Positions 1 to 12,336 of a stretch of 64,000 nucleotides of DNA are shown one piece after another. How positions within the stretch are numbered: the first letter of the stretch is position 1; the number at the start of each line of letters is the position of its first letter. Origin of the DNA: Pohlia nutans (lineage: Eukaryota; Streptophyta; Bryopsida; Bryales; Mniaceae); the NCBI GenBank assembly GCA_022496805.1, contig CM040104.1, positions 7,167,650 through 7,231,649 of the forward strand, read 5' to 3'. The notes beneath the pieces were generated by a model, which saw nothing but the letters and a program-made list of their open reading frames with translations, was not told the origin of the DNA and did not search any database. A program made the translations under genes and the position numbers.

Positions 1-319
1 ATATTGCACATCAATGTGCTTTGTCCGTGAATGATGCGTTGGATTCTTCGCCAATGACATACTCCCTTGGTTGTCACACATGATTGTTGTAGCCTCCTCT
101 TGAGAGCATCTCACATCCGCCATTAGTTGCCTCAACCAAATGGCCTCTTTCGTACCGTGGCTCGTTGCCATGTACTCCGCCTCAACCGTTGACGTGGCCG
201 TGGTTTGTTGGCGCTTGCTATTCCAAGAAACGGCCCCCGATCCAACTTTGAACATGTACCCCGTGGTTGATCTACGATCATTGGTATCACCCGCATAATC
301 CGCATCGCAATAACCACTC
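1..319 (-). pseudogene. Copia pol 3' part (RNase H), displaced half of the older copia element
   Basis: On the minus strand this encodes the RNase H end of a Ty1/copia polyprotein: [21 protein letters not shown], VEAEYMA and [20 protein letters not shown] motifs, closely matching 5191-5509 of the intact element in the opposite orientation. It begins exactly where the other half of the same reversed element stops at 5990, so it is the downstream half of the older element split by insertion of the 320-5985 element. The flanking CACTC at 315-319 is one copy of the target duplication. The 3' LTR of the older element should lie beyond position 1. Confidence 0.9.
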
Positions 320-637
320 TGTTGAAGTAGGATGATTGCGTGGGCTGAAGTTGCTCATAGCCATGCGCATTAGCTAGAGTAGATGATGCGAATGAGCTAG
401 ACTAGCAACTAGAGAAGTGGTACTAGTTAGAAGTAATGAGAATTGGGTCTCCCAAGTGATATGGGCTGATCCTAGTGTACTAGGAGTGGAGTATGGGCTG
501 ATGTCCCATATGGTTTGCCAAGGGGACTCCCTTGGGTGTGCTACTTAAGAGGGGCAGCCCATGAGTAAAGATCATCTCTTTCCTATGCATTCCAAGTGTT
601 TGTGTGAGGCTTTGGCATTCTAATCTAACCTTCGATA
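320..637 (+). repeat. 5' LTR of the younger copia element
   Basis: Starts TGTTGAAG, ends CTTCGATA, and is followed directly by the primer-binding site. It matches 5668-5985 with three substitutions visible. Contains several GGGCTGA words that recur through the leader. Confidence 0.93.
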
Positions 638-651
638 GGTTATGGGCCCAC
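638..651 (+). other. Primer-binding site complementary to the anticodon arm of initiator tRNA-Met
   Basis: GGTTATGGGCCCAC follows the LTR end without a gap. Its complement GTGGGCCCATAACC is the anticodon stem-loop of plant initiator tRNA-Met as I remember it, not the tRNA 3' end (which would need TGGTATCAGAGC). This is the half-tRNA priming known for Drosophila copia. The same site occurs in the older element at 10538-10551. Confidence 0.8.
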
Positions 652-689
652 TCATGTGTTTTGCGTGAGTGAAAGATTAGATTGCTCAT

Positions 690-1040
690 TGTGTGGAGGT
701 CGTGCGTTGGAGCGCTGATTTTGGAGTATTGGAGCGCTGATTTGGAACTTTGGAGGGCTGAATTCGAGCTTTGGTGGGCTGATTTCGACATTGGGAGGTA
801 TTACAATCTTCCTACCTTTGATCTACGTGTTGGAGGGCTGAATTCGCACTTTGGAGCTATCATTTGTTGATTTGGAGCTTTTGGAGCACTTTAGAGCACT
901 TTTGGAGTTTATACACGTCTACAAGGGCTGAATTGGAGCTTTGGAGCTTATTGGTGCTTGTTGGAGTATATTGGAGCTGATTGGAGCTTATTGGAGCTTA
1001 TTGTAGCTCATTGTAGCTTATTGGCTCAATTTGTGCTCAA
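690..1040 (+). repeat. Tandem TTGGAGCT / GGGCTGATT repeats in the copia leader
   Basis: The untranslated leader is built of short degenerate repeats: TTGGAGCTTATTGGAGC-type units and GGGCTGATTT or GGGCTGAATT words, densest at 700-1030 and scattered to about 1580. No reading frame runs through it. The reversed older element has the same kind of leader (AAGCTCCAAT units, 10170-10300). Confidence 0.8.
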
Positions 1041-1610
1041 TTTGTGCACTTGTGTTGTTGCAAGGCACTTTTATGCTTTGAGGCTCTTGGGGTGAGTCTA
1101 CAATCTGATTTTGGTATTGCAATTCTTGCACAAGGGTTTGGAATGTGAGTTATGCCCTTGGAGTGCTCAAAATTAGAGTTTGGGTTAGTGAATGCACAAC
1201 GGGGCTGATTTGATGAATTTCAATGCAATTAGGACTTGAAGGGGCTGAATTTGCATTGATTTAGAGTCCTTCGAAGGCACAAGGGTGTCCATAGGGTGCA
1301 TTACGTGTTGTGAAGCACAAGGGTGCTGATTTGAGTGGATTTGAGCCAACGAGTGCGCAATTCTCCTAGTTAGGGTGTTGTGGTACGATCTTGTGCAAAT
1401 TCACTAAGAACCATCACGATTGAGTGTTGTGAGGTTGATGTGTAGCACAAAGGTGCTGATTTAGTGTTTGGAATTAGTTTGGAGGCATTAGAAGCACGTA
1501 CGTGTGCAATTTGCCTCACAAATCACAAAATTGTCAAAAAATCGTAAAAACAATTTTTCTTAGCTTTCTAGGGGCTGAATTTTGTGAGCGTACGTCCTTC
1601 AATCAAGGAT

Positions 1611-4600
1611 ATGGCTACATTTGAGGGTGAAGGTGCTAAGGTTGTAGACAAGTTCGATGGCGTCAACTTCCACTTGTGGAAATTCAAGATGGAAATGGTC
1701 ATGGCCGAAAAAGAATTGTGGGAGATAGTTGAGGGTAGTGAGGAACCGCCTTCGTCCGACGCCGAGGCTAGGGTACGAATTGCGTACACTCGGCGAGAGA
1801 AAAAGGCCTTTGCGATTTTGGCTTTTAATCTTTCTGATTCCCAGCTTTCTCATATTCGGTCGTGCAAGACTCCCGCCGAGGCATGGGCCAAGCTTTGCAA
1901 TATTCATGAGGCAAAGAGCTTGGTCAATATCTTGTTTTTGAGGCGCAAGTTTTTCACCATCAAGATGGAAGAAAACGACGACATGTTGGCGCACATCAAC
2001 AAAGTGAAGGCTCTTGCGGATCAGCTCAACGGCGCAGACGTCAACATTACCGACGGTGATATCGTTATGACGCTCCTCGAGAGTTTGCCGCCGTCGTACG
2101 AGTATCTTATCGTTGCTATGGAGAGTAGGCCCATTAGCGAGCTCACTCTTGATTATGTGACATCACGGTTGTTGCATGAACTCTCGCGGCGCAAAGAGAA
2201 CGAGACTCGTGGCGATAGCGCGGCGCTTATGGCGAAGCAATCCAAGAGCGGTGCCAGTGGAAGCTCTACAGACAAGGTATGCTACTATTGCGATAAGAAG
2301 GGCCACTTGGCTAAATTTTGCTACAAACGCAAGAGAGAGGAAAGTGCCAACAATACAAAGGTCAACGATGCAGGTGATGAGTACGCATTTATGACTAGCG
2401 TCTCTTCTTGTAGTGATGACGGGGACGAGTATGCAATGATGGCAAGTGACGTGTCATGCAATGGTAGTGTGATCGATTGGATTGTTGATTCGGGAGCCTC
2501 GAGTCACATGGCGCCCATTAGGACTTGTTTCCAATCATATCACGTCATATCTCCAAAGAATGTCATTTTGGGTGATGATACGGTTCTTCAAGCCGTGGGT
2601 AAAGGATCCATCGTCGTAGACACCGAGGTGAAGGGTCGTGTGAAGACAATTACCATCCATGATGTCCTCCACGTTCCCAAGTTGAAGGCAAATCTTTTAT
2701 CGGTGCGACATTTGGTGATGAAGCATTTGCGAGTGGAATTTAGCGACCAAGGGTGTTTTGTGTTGTCTCCAAGTCGTGAGGAGGTGGCCATTATACACGA
2801 AGTCAACGGCTTGTACCAAATCAAGTTTTCCAAGATGCACGCGGCGGAATCCGCAACGTTGGTGCAATCGAGTTCAAACGAAGACAAGTTGGCGTTGTGG
2901 CATCGTCGTCTCGGGCATTTGAATGTCAAGAGTGTGAAAGCACTGCGTGGAATGGTAAGTGGCATGGATCTTGCACAATCACACGTCGCACCTAGTTCAT
3001 TCACATGTGAGGGTTGTATTGAAGGCAAGCAACAACGCTCACCGTTTCCAGTTGATGGGGCAACTCGTGCAACCAAGGTTCTTGAGATTGTGCATTCCGA
3101 CGTGTGTGGTCCAATGAAGACCACGTCTATGGGGGTTGCAAGTATTTTATGACGTTCATTGATGATTTTTCGAGGAAGATATGGTTGTATCCGATCAAAG
3201 CAAAGAGCGAGTGTTTTGAGAAGTTCAAAGAGTTCAAGGCGTTGGTTGAGAAGCAATCCGAGCACAAGATCAAGGTGTTTCGATCGGATAATGGCGGTGA
3301 GTTCATGTCCAACCAATTTGGAGAGTTATTGAAGAAAGAAGGCATTGCTAGACAAACCACAACGCCATATACGCCACAACAAAACGGAGTTGCAGAGCGT
3401 GCAAATCGAACAATTGTGGAAATGGCAAGGAGTATGTTGCATGCACAAAATTTGGGTTTGGACCTTTGGGCGGAAGCGGTGGTGACTGCGGTGTACACAC
3501 ACAACCGATGCCCGACGAGTGCGGTTCAAAACATGACACCAGAGCAAGCGTGGAGTGGGAGGCCACCCCGCGTGGAGCACATGCGCACATTTGGATGCAT
3601 CGCATTTGCAAAGGTACCCGATTCTCAAAGAACCAAACTTGAGGCCAAGGCAACAAAATGTGTGTTTCTTGGATATTGTGAAGGTACCAAGGCGTATAGG
3701 CTTATGTCGCTCGAGACCAAGAAGATCATTCGAGCTCGTGATGTGACATTTTGCGAGAATTCCAAGGTTGAAAACAATTTGGACGATGGTCCAAGTGGGA
3801 GAAGTGGCGATAAACCGGCGATTGTGGACCAATCTTCCAAATCTCCCGTTATTGATATTGTTGATGAAGACGAAGATGACGACGATGGTGGTGATGAGGA
3901 ACATATTGAGGAGCGACATTTGAAGACGAGGAATGGCGAGAAAAAGGCACAAGCAACGGCGGTTGAAGACAATGCATCCTCGAGCGATCGTCGTTATCCA
4001 GAGAGAAATCGTAGACCACTTGGCGAGTGGTGGAAGAATCATATTCTCCCTCAAGGTGAGGAGGAGCATGCAAACGTTGCACTTTTAGATGCTCCATTGA
4101 CGATTCGTGAAGCGTTGAGTTGTGATGATGCAAACAAGTGGGAGCAAGCCATGCAAGAGGAGTACAAATCGTTGATGGACAATGGCACTTGGGAATTGAC
4201 TCCCCTCCCCAAGAATCGCAATGCTATCGGTTGTAAGTGGGTATTTCGTGCAAAGAGAGATGCAACGGGTGATGTGGTTCGTTATAAGGCAAGATTGGTC
4301 GCAAAGGGCTTTTCACAAATCGAAGGTGTTGATTTTCATGAGACCTTTGCACCGGTGGCGAAATTCACCACTATTCGATGCATTTTGGCCATCGGGGCTG
4401 CCATAGATTTGGAAATGCATCAAATGGATGTGAAGACGGCGTTCTTGAACGGCGAGTTGGACGAGGACATCTACATGGTGCAACCCGAAGGATTTGTGCA
4501 ACGAGGTAATGAGAACCTTGTTTGCAAGTTGAATAAGTCATTGTATGGGTTGAAGCAATCTCCACGCGCATGGTATCAAAAGATTGACACGTTTCTTGTT

Positions 4601-5683
4601 CATATCGGGTTCACAAGGAGCATCGCTGATCACAGCTTGTATTTCATGCAAAAGGGGCAACATGTGGTTATCGTGATCATATATGTGGATGATTTGATCA
4701 TCCTTGCAAGTTGTATGAGCTCTTTGAAGGCATTGAAGGCAATGCTTGAGAACGAGTACGAGATGAGTGATCTCGGTGAGTTGCACTTTTGTCTAGGAGT
4801 TGAGTTTGTGCGAGATAGAGCAACACGCACCATAACAATGAATCAAAGCAAGTATGTTATGGATGTTCTCAAACGCTTTGGCATGGAGGATTGCAAACCG
4901 GTTGGCACTCCATTGGATGTGAATTCCAAACTCGTGAAACTCACCGATGAGGAGTATGCATTAGAGGCTCAATCTATGGTGGATGTGCCATACAAGCAAG
5001 CTGTAGGGTCATTGATGTATGCTATGATTGCAACAAGGCCGGACCTTGCGTATCCAATCAGCGTTGTGAGTCAACACATGGCAAGACCGGGTTCAAGTCA
5101 TTGGGTTGCGGTCAAGAGGATCATGCGGTACTTGAAAGGCACAAGTGATGTGAGGTTGTGTCTTGGAGGTGACAACATTGTGTTGAGTGGGTATTGTGAT
5201 GCGGATTACGCGGGTGATACCAATGATCGTAGATCCACCACAGGGTACATGTTCAAAGTTGGATCGGGGGCCGTTTCATGGAATAGCAAGCGCCAACAAA
5301 CCACGGCCACGTCAACGGTTGAGGCGGAGTACATGGCGACGAGCCACGGTACGAAGGAGGCCATTTGGTTGAGGCAACTAATGGCGGATGTGAGATGCAC
5401 TCAAGAGGAGGCTACAACAATCATGTGTGACAACCAAGGGAGTATGTCATTGGCGAAGAATCCAACGCATCACTCACGTACAAAGCACATTGATGTGCAA
5501 TATCAGTTCATTCGAGAGAAGTTAGAGATGAAGGTGATAGAGTTGAAGTATTGTCCAACGGAGCACATGGTGGCGGACGTGCTGACAAAGGCTCTTGCGA
5601 GAGATCGACATCAAAGACTAGTGGTGGCATTTGGGCTCCAAGGCTTTGGCTATTCGCAAAGTGGGAGTGTTGAAGTAGGATGA
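1611..5683 (+). pseudogene. Copia gag-pol polyprotein with one frameshift
   Basis: Encodes the retrotransposon structural and enzymatic polyprotein. ATG at 1611 is chosen because the older copy starts at the same place (MASFEGEG-like). Domains in order: gag (WKFKMEMVMAEKELWEIVEG region), zinc knuckle CYYCDKKGHLAKFC near 2280, protease DSGASSH near 2490, pre-integrase LWHRRLGHLN, integrase with DDFSRKIW, DNGGEF and ERANRTIVEMA, reverse transcriptase with NAIGCKWVFRAK and the catalytic YVDD near 4680, RNase H with VEAEYMA and DNQGS. A one-base deletion near 3130 (older copy reads ATTGGGGG, this one ATGGGGG) shifts the frame at the start of integrase; the second half is open to 5683, running 16 bases into the 3' LTR. 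Confidence 0.93.
5658..5667 (+). other. Polypurine tract
   Basis: AAAGTGGGAG directly abuts the 3' LTR start (TGTTGAAG), the place and composition expected for plus-strand priming in LTR retrotransposons. Confidence 0.75.
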
Positions 5684-5985
5684 TTGCGTGGGCTGAAGTT
5701 GCTCATAGCCATGCGCATTAGCTAGAGTAGATGATGCGAATGAACTAGACTAGCAACTAGAGAAGTGGTACTAGTTAGAAGTAATGAGAATTGGGTCTCC
5801 CAAGTGATATGGGCTGATCCTAGTGTACTAGGAGTGGAGTATGGGCTGATGTCCCATATGGTTTGCCAAGGGGACTCCCTTGGGTGTGCTACTTAAGAGG
5901 GGCAGCCCATGAGTAAAGATCATCTCTTTCCTATGCATTCCAAGTGTTTATGTGAGGCTTTGGCATTCTAATCTAACCTTCAATA
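5668..5985 (+). repeat. 3' LTR of the younger copia element
   Basis: Same length (318 bp) as the 5' LTR and almost identical; ends CTTCAATA and is followed by the target duplication CACTC at 5986-5990. Confidence 0.93.
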
Positions 5986-8900
5986 CACTCAACACAATGT
6001 TGTCACCTCCAAGACACAACTTCACATCACTTGTGCCTTTCAAGTATCGCATGATCCTCTTGACCGCAACCCAATGACTTGAACCCAATCTCGCCATGTG
6101 TTGACTCACAACGCTGATTGGATACGCAAGGTCCGGCCTTGTTGCAATCATTGCATACATCAATGACCCTACAGCTTGCTTGTATGGCATATCCACCATA
6201 GATTGAGCCTCTAATGCATACTCCTCATCCGTGAGCTTCACAAGCCTAGAATTCACGTCCAATGGAGTGCCAACCGGCTTGCAATCCTCCATACCAAAGC
6301 GTTTGAGCACATCCATAACATACTTGCTTTGATTCATAGTTATGGTGCGTGTTGCCCTATCTCGCACAAACTCAACTCCTAGACAAAAGTGCAGCTCACC
6401 GAGATCACTCATCTCGTACTCATTCTCAAGCATTGCCTTCAATGCCTTCAAAGAGCTCATACAACTTGCAAGGATGATCAAATCATCCACATATATGATC
6501 ACGATGACCACATGTTGTCCCTCTTACATGAAATACAAGCTATGATCAGCGATGCTCCTTGTGAACCCGATATGAACAAGAAAGGTGCCAATCTTTTGAT
6601 ACCATGCGCGTGGAGATTGCTTCAACCCATACAATGACTTATTCAACTTGCAAACCAGGTTCTCATTACCTCGTTGCAAAAATCCCTCGGGTTGCACCAT
6701 GTAGATGTCCTCCTCCAACTCGCCGTTCAAGAACGCCGTTTTGACATCCATTTGATGCATTTCCAAATCCATGGCAGCCCCGATTGCTAGAATGCATCGA
6801 ATAGTGGTGAATTTGGCCACTGGTGCAAAGGTCTCATGAAAATCAACACCTTCAATTTGTGAAAAGCCCTTTGCGACCAATCTTGCCTTATAACGAACCA
6901 CATCACCCGTTGCATCTCTCTTTGCTCGAAATACCCACTTACAACCGATAGCGCTGCGATTCTTGGGCAGAGGAGTAAATTCCCAAGTGCCATTGTCCAT
7001 CAAGGATTTGTACTCCTCTTGCATGGCTTGCTCCTACTTGTTTGCATCATCACAACTCATAGCTTCACGAATCGTCAAAGGAGCATCTAAAAGTGCAACA
7101 TTTGCATGCTCCTCCTCACCTTGAGGGAGAATATGATTCTTCCACCACTCGCCAAGTGGTCTACGATTTCTCTCTGGATAACGTCGATCGCTTGAGGATG
7201 AATTGTCTTCAACCGCCGTTGCTTGTGCTTTGTTCTCACCATTCTTCGTCTTCAAGTGACGTTCAACAATATGTTCTTCATCACCGCCATCTTCGTCACC
7301 TTCGTCCTCATCAACAATATCAATAACGGGAGATTTGGAAGATTGGTCCACAATCGCCAGTTTATCGCCACTTCTCCCACTTGGACCATCGTCCAAATTG
7401 TCTTCAACCTTTGAATCCTCGCAAAATGTCACATCACGAGCTCGAATGATCTTCTTGGTCTCGAGCGACATGAGCCTGTACGCCTTGGTACCTTCACAAT
7501 ATCCAAGAAACACACATTTTGTTGCCTTGGCCTCAAGTTTGGTTCTTTGAGAATCGGGTACCTTTGCAAATGCGATACATCCAAACGTGCGCATGTGCTC
7601 CACGCGGGGTGGCCTCCCACTCCACGCTTGCTCTGGTGTCATGTTTTGAACCGCACTCGTCGGGCATCGGTTGCGTGTGTACACCGCAGTCACTACCGCT
7701 TCCGCCCATAGGTCCAAACCCAAACTTTGTGCATGCAACATACTCCTCGCCATCTCCACAATCGTTCGATTTGCACGCTCCGCAACTCCGTTTTGTTGTG
7801 GCGTATATGGCGTTGTAGTTTGCCTAGCAATGACTTCTTTCTTCAAGAAATCTCCAAATTGGTTGGACATGAACTCGCCGCCATTATCCGATCGCAATAC
7901 CTTGATCTTGTGCTCCGATTGCTTCTCAACCAACGCCTTAAACTCTTTGAACTTCTCAAAACACTCGCTCTTTTCTTTGATCGGATACAACCATATCTTC
8001 CTCGAAAAATCATCAATGAACGTCACAAAATACTTGCAACCCCCAATAGAAATAGTCTTCATGGGACCACACACGTCGGAATGCACAATCTCAAGTACCT
8101 TGGTTGCACGAGTTGCCCCATCAACTGGAAACGGTGAGCGTTGTTGCTTGCCTTCAATACAACCCTCACATGTGGATGAACTAGGCCCGACGTGTGATTG
8201 AGGTAGATCCATGCCACTTACCATTCCACGGAGTGCTTTGACACACTTGACATTCAAATGCCCAAGTCGACGATTCCACAACGCCAGCTTGTCCACGTTT
8301 GAACTCGATTGCACCAACGTTGTCGAATCAGCCCCGTGCATCTTCGAAAACTTGATTTGATACAAGCCGTTGACTTCGTGTATATTGGCAACCTCCTCAC
8401 GACTTGGAGACAACACAAAACACCCTTTGTCGCTAAATTCCACTCGCAAATGCTTCAACATCAAATGCCGCACCGATAGAAGATTTGCCTTCAACTTGGG
8501 AACGTGGAGGACATCTTTGATGGTAATTGTCTTCACACGACCCTTCACCTTGGTGTCTACGACGATGGATCCTTTACCCACGGCATGAAGTACCGTATCA
8601 TCACCCAAAATGACATTCTTTGGCGAAATGAGGTGATATGATTGGAAACAACTCCTATTGGGCGCCATGTGACTCGTGGCTCCCGAATCAACAATCCAAT
8701 CTATCACACTACCGTTGCATGACACGTTGCTTGCCATCATTGCATACTCGTCGTCGCCATCACTCATGTCATCACTACAACACATATGGCTAGTCATAAA
8801 TGCATACTCATCCCCTGTGTCGTTGACTTTTGTGTTGTTAGCACTCTCCTCATTTCTCTTGCGCTTGTAGCAAAATTTTGCCAAGTGGCCCTTCTTATCG

Positions 8901-9580
8901 CAATAGTAGCATACCTTCTCCGTAGAGCTCCCACTCGCACCGCTCTTCGATTGCTTCGCCATAAGTGCCGCGCTATCGACACGAGTCTCGTTCTCTTTGC
9001 GCCGCGAGAGCTCATGCAACAACCGTGATGTCACATATTCAAGAGTGAGCTCATTAATGGGCCTACTCTCCATAGCAACGATAAGATACTCGTACGACGG
9101 CGGCAAACTCTCGAGGAGCGTCATTACAATATCACCGTCGGTAATGTTCACGTCCGCGCCGTTGAGCTGATCCGCAAGAGCCTTCACTTTGTTGATGTGC
9201 GCCAACATGTCGTTGTTTTCTTCCATCTTGATGGTGAAAAGCTTGCGCCTCAAGAACAAAATATTGACCAAGCTCTTTGCCTCATGAATGTTGCAAAGCT
9301 TGGCCCATGCCTCGGCTGGAGTCTTGCACGAGCGAATGTAAGAGAGCTGGGAATCGGAGAGATTGAGAGCAAGAATCGCAAAGGCCTTCTTCTCTCGCCG
9401 AGTGTATGCAATTCGCACCCTAGCCTCGGCAGTGGACGGAGGGGGTTCCTCACTACCCTCAACTATCTCCCACAATTCCTTTTCGGCCATGACCATTTCC
9501 ATCTTAAATTTCCACAAGTGGAAATTGACTCCATCGAACTTGTCTACAACCTTGAGACCCTCACCCTCAAATGAAGCCAT
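5986..9580 (-). pseudogene. Copia gag-pol polyprotein of the older element, two nonsense codons
   Basis: ATG at 9580. Gag, zinc knuckle (CYYCDKKGHLAKFC), protease (DSGATSH), integrase (DNGGEF) and the start of the reverse transcriptase are open to 7034, where a TGG codon of the younger copy is TAG. The frame resumes at once and runs to a second nonsense codon just after SLYFM (CAA to TAA, about 6521), then continues through YVDD to 5990 where the younger element is inserted. Both nonsense changes are C-to-T type transitions, as expected from deamination of methylated cytosine in a silenced element. RNase H is at 1-319. Confidence 0.92.
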
Positions 9581-10169
9581 TTCCTGAACTCAAGTATGTA
9601 CCTTCACAAAAATCAGCCCCTAAAAAGCTATGAAAAATTGTTTTTATGAATTTTTGACAATTTAGTGAATTGTGAAGCAAATTACACACGTATGTGCTTC
9701 CAATGCCTCCAATCTAATTCCAAACACTAAATCAGCTACACATTAATCTCACAACACTCAATCGTGATGCTTCTCAATGCAAATGCCCAAGATGTTACCA
9801 CAACACCTTAACTAAGTGAATTGAGCACTCTTTTGCTCCAATCCACTCAAATCAGCACACTAGTCCCTCACAACATGTAATGCACCCAATTGGCACCCTT
9901 GTGCCTCCGAAGGACTCTAAATCAATGCAAATTGAGCCAAATCAACCCCTTCAAATCCTAATTGCATTAAAATTGATCAAATCAGCCCTCTTGTGCATTC
10001 ACTAACCCAAACTCCAACTTTGGGCACTCCAAGGGCATGAAACACATTCAAAGCCCTTGTGCAAGTATTGCAATACTCAAATCAGATTGTAGACTCACCC
10101 CTAGAGCCTCAAACCATAAAAGTGCCTTGCAACATCACAAGTGCACAAATTGAGCACAAATTGAGCCAA

Positions 10170-10300
10170 TAAACTCCAATAAGCCTCAATAAGCTCCAAT
10201 ATGCTCCAATAAGCTCCAATCAACTCCAATCAACTCCAATCAACTCCAATCAGCTCCAATAAGCTCCAAAACTCCAAATCAGCCCTTGTGGACGTGTATG
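10170..10300 (-). repeat. AAGCTCCAAT tandem units in the older copia leader
   Basis: About ten 10-bp units alternating AAGCTCCAAT and CAACTCCAAT, the reverse-strand counterpart of the TTGGAGCT repeats of the younger element. Confidence 0.8.
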
Positions 10301-10537
10301 AACTCCAACAATGCTCCAAAGTGCTCCAAAAGCTCCAAATCACCAAATGATTGCTCCAAAGTGCCAAATCAGCCCTCCAACACCTTCAACAAAGATAAGA
10401 AGATAGCAATACCTCCAAATGTCGAAGTCAGCCCACCAAAGCTCCAAATTAGCGTTCCAAAACTCCAAAATCAGCGCTCCAACGCACGACCTCCACACGA
10501 TGAGCAATCTAGTCTATCACTCACGCAACACACATGA

Positions 10538-10551
10538 GTGGGCCCATAACC
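10538..10551 (-). other. Primer-binding site (initiator tRNA-Met half) of the older copia element
   Basis: On the minus strand GGTTATGGGCCCAC follows the LTR end CTTCAATA, identical to the site at 638-651. Confidence 0.8.
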
Positions 10552-10870
10552 TATTGAAGGTTAGATTAGATTGCCAAAGCCTCACACAAACACAAGGAAT
10601 GCATAGGAAGGAGATGACCTTTACTCATGGGCTGCCCTTCTTTAGTAGCACACTCAAGGGAGTCCCCTTGGCAAACCATATGGGACATCAGCCCATATTC
10701 AACCCCAACTACACTAAGGTCAGCCCATAACACTTAGGACTACCATTTCTCATTACATCTAACCTTTGCTACTTCACTAGATGTAAGTTCAGCCCATATA
10801 CATCATCTACACTACCTCATATGCATTGGCTATGAGCAACTTCAGCCCATGCAATCATCCTATTTCAACA
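10552..10870 (-). repeat. 5' LTR of the older copia element
   Basis: Begins TGTTGAAATAGG on the minus strand and ends CTTCAATA; clearly related to 320-637 but with many substitutions. 319 bp. Confidence 0.88.
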
Positions 10871-11748
10871 GAAACTCCCGAAACTCCCGAAACTCTCAAT
10901 AGTCTCACTCTCTGAAACTTAAAACTCAAAATTCAAAGGCAGACTCTCGATTGCTCGACAGAACCGATCTGAAACTCTCGAACTCCGATCTAAACTCTTC
11001 AGCGAGCGCCTCTCAAAATTCTCGATGGTCTCCCTGCGTTTCTCCGAATTCACTCCCGATCTCGCCACTCAGAACTCCGATCTCCTAGATCTCTATTCGG
11101 CAAAAACTGTAGACCTCGAACACTGAGAGAGAGACTCCGATCTCTCTGAACACTCTCGAGACTCCCTGCGATCCTCGAACTCTCAACTCCGCTCTCTCCG
11201 CTCCGATCTCCTGCGACACATGCGAACACTCTTGAGATAGATGCAAACATTCTCGAGACAGAGAGACAGACAAGTGAGAGACAGACATGCTGAGCCTATC
11301 GAGTCCCATCAGCCCATGCAGTCGCATCATCAGGCCCCGTCATACAGCGCCCCGTCAGTGCCCCGCAGTTGTGTACGTGGACCCCTCAGCGCCCCGTGGA
11401 CCCCCCAAGAATGCAGAGATGCATAATATGTCCTGAAATTACGTGTACCCCCCTCTTGCGTACGTGGAGGGGCTACTTTAATTTCTTTTTAAATTCAGGG
11501 GCCCCGTGTTATCCGGGCCACCCCCGATCTGAACTTTAGGGTCATAGTGAAGCTCATATTGCCATTAATGAACCTCCCTTGTGAAAGTTATGCAAAAAAA
11601 ACAAGGTTGCTGATTCCATTTCATGAATGATGGATTAAGCATTAGAAAACAATCATTGTACTTCATGGATCATGCTAAAACTATTTTCTATCAAGATTTG
11701 AGCTTCTATCAAGAATGAGGATACTAGTATGTGACAACTTTTGGTAAC
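10871..11748. other. Pyrimidine-rich intergenic stretch, no gene seen
   Basis: Short repeats ACTCCCGAA (10872-10900) and ACTCCGATCT (several copies, 10975-11220), then GC-rich CCCCGT words to 11540. Small frames exist in several directions but none has protein-like character. Confidence 0.6.
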
Positions 11749-12336
11749 TTAACCCTTAAACGTCAGAGCGTCCAGAAAGTGGACGACTAATAGATTCAAA
11801 CCCTTTTCACGTTCTCATCAATGCTTGGATGAAAGTCATCCAATTTTTCGGAGATTCTTCAACAAGTTGTTGTCCTATCTAACGGTTGGATTTAGTCATA
11901 CTTGATTACATATTTTTCTAAAATTACAAATGTAGAAGTATGTCAAGTCGTTGACTAACCCAAAATTGCATTGACTGTAGTTCAAAAGTGGCCTTGCAAA
12001 AATGAGGTCATAGATTTAAGAAACACAAAAATTTCAAAGAATCACCACGTTTAAGAGTATCTCATTTCAAATTCATTCCAACAAATTTTACTCAAAAAAT
12101 ATTAAAATTTTGTTTATAATCGAATTTAGAAGGAATTTTTAATTTTAACTTTCAAATTTTATAATTAAATATTGGTGATAGTATTAGTGAATCAAACCGT
12201 ACAGATGGAATCTAAAATTCAAAATCTAGAACTTTCATTTGTATATCAATTCCAAAATATTCTTCTGAATAGTAGTTTATAATGCTTTTTCTCAAATTGT
12301 CAATTCCAGGGACACCTTGGTACGTTTAGGGGTTAA
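11749..12336. mobile_element. TTAA-flanked non-autonomous element, copy A
   Basis: 588 bp between TTAA sites; left end CCCTTAAACGTC, right end GTACGTTTAGGGG. The interior resembles copies at 27877 and 30394 (ATTGGTGATAG and GGAATCTAAAATTC blocks). No coding capacity. Terminal CCC and TTAA duplication are as in piggyBac-type elements, though the superfamily is inferred. Confidence 0.7.

Larger units (their letters stand above)
320..5985 (+). mobile_element. Near-complete Ty1/copia LTR retrotransposon, 5.67 kb
   Basis: Both LTRs are 318 bp (320-637 and 5668-5985), begin TGTTGAAG and end CTTCRATA, and show only three substitutions by eye, so insertion was recent. The element is flanked by a 5-bp target duplication CACTC (315-319 and 5986-5990). 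Order inside: LTR, primer-binding site, unusually long repetitive leader of about 960 bp, one gag-pol frame, purine tract, LTR. The gag-pol order protease, integrase, reverse transcriptase, RNase H defines Ty1/copia. It is inserted in the RNase H region of an older related element in the opposite orientation. One single-base deletion near 3130 is the only coding defect I found. Confidence 0.95.
5986..10870 (-). mobile_element. Older Ty1/copia element, reversed, split by the younger one
   Basis: Read on the minus strand: 5' LTR 10870-10552, primer-binding site 10551-10538, repetitive leader, gag-pol from 9580, then interruption at 5990 with continuation at 319-1. It is the same family as the nested element (same LTR ends, primer site and leader style) but more diverged. 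The 3' LTR is not in the window, so its LTR divergence and target duplication cannot be assessed. Confidence 0.92.

Noticed and set aside
320..1600. A 1.25-kb LTR reaching to the gag start
   Set aside because: The 3' copy matches only 320-637, and the LTR end is fixed by CTTCRATA, the primer site and the target duplication; the rest is leader.
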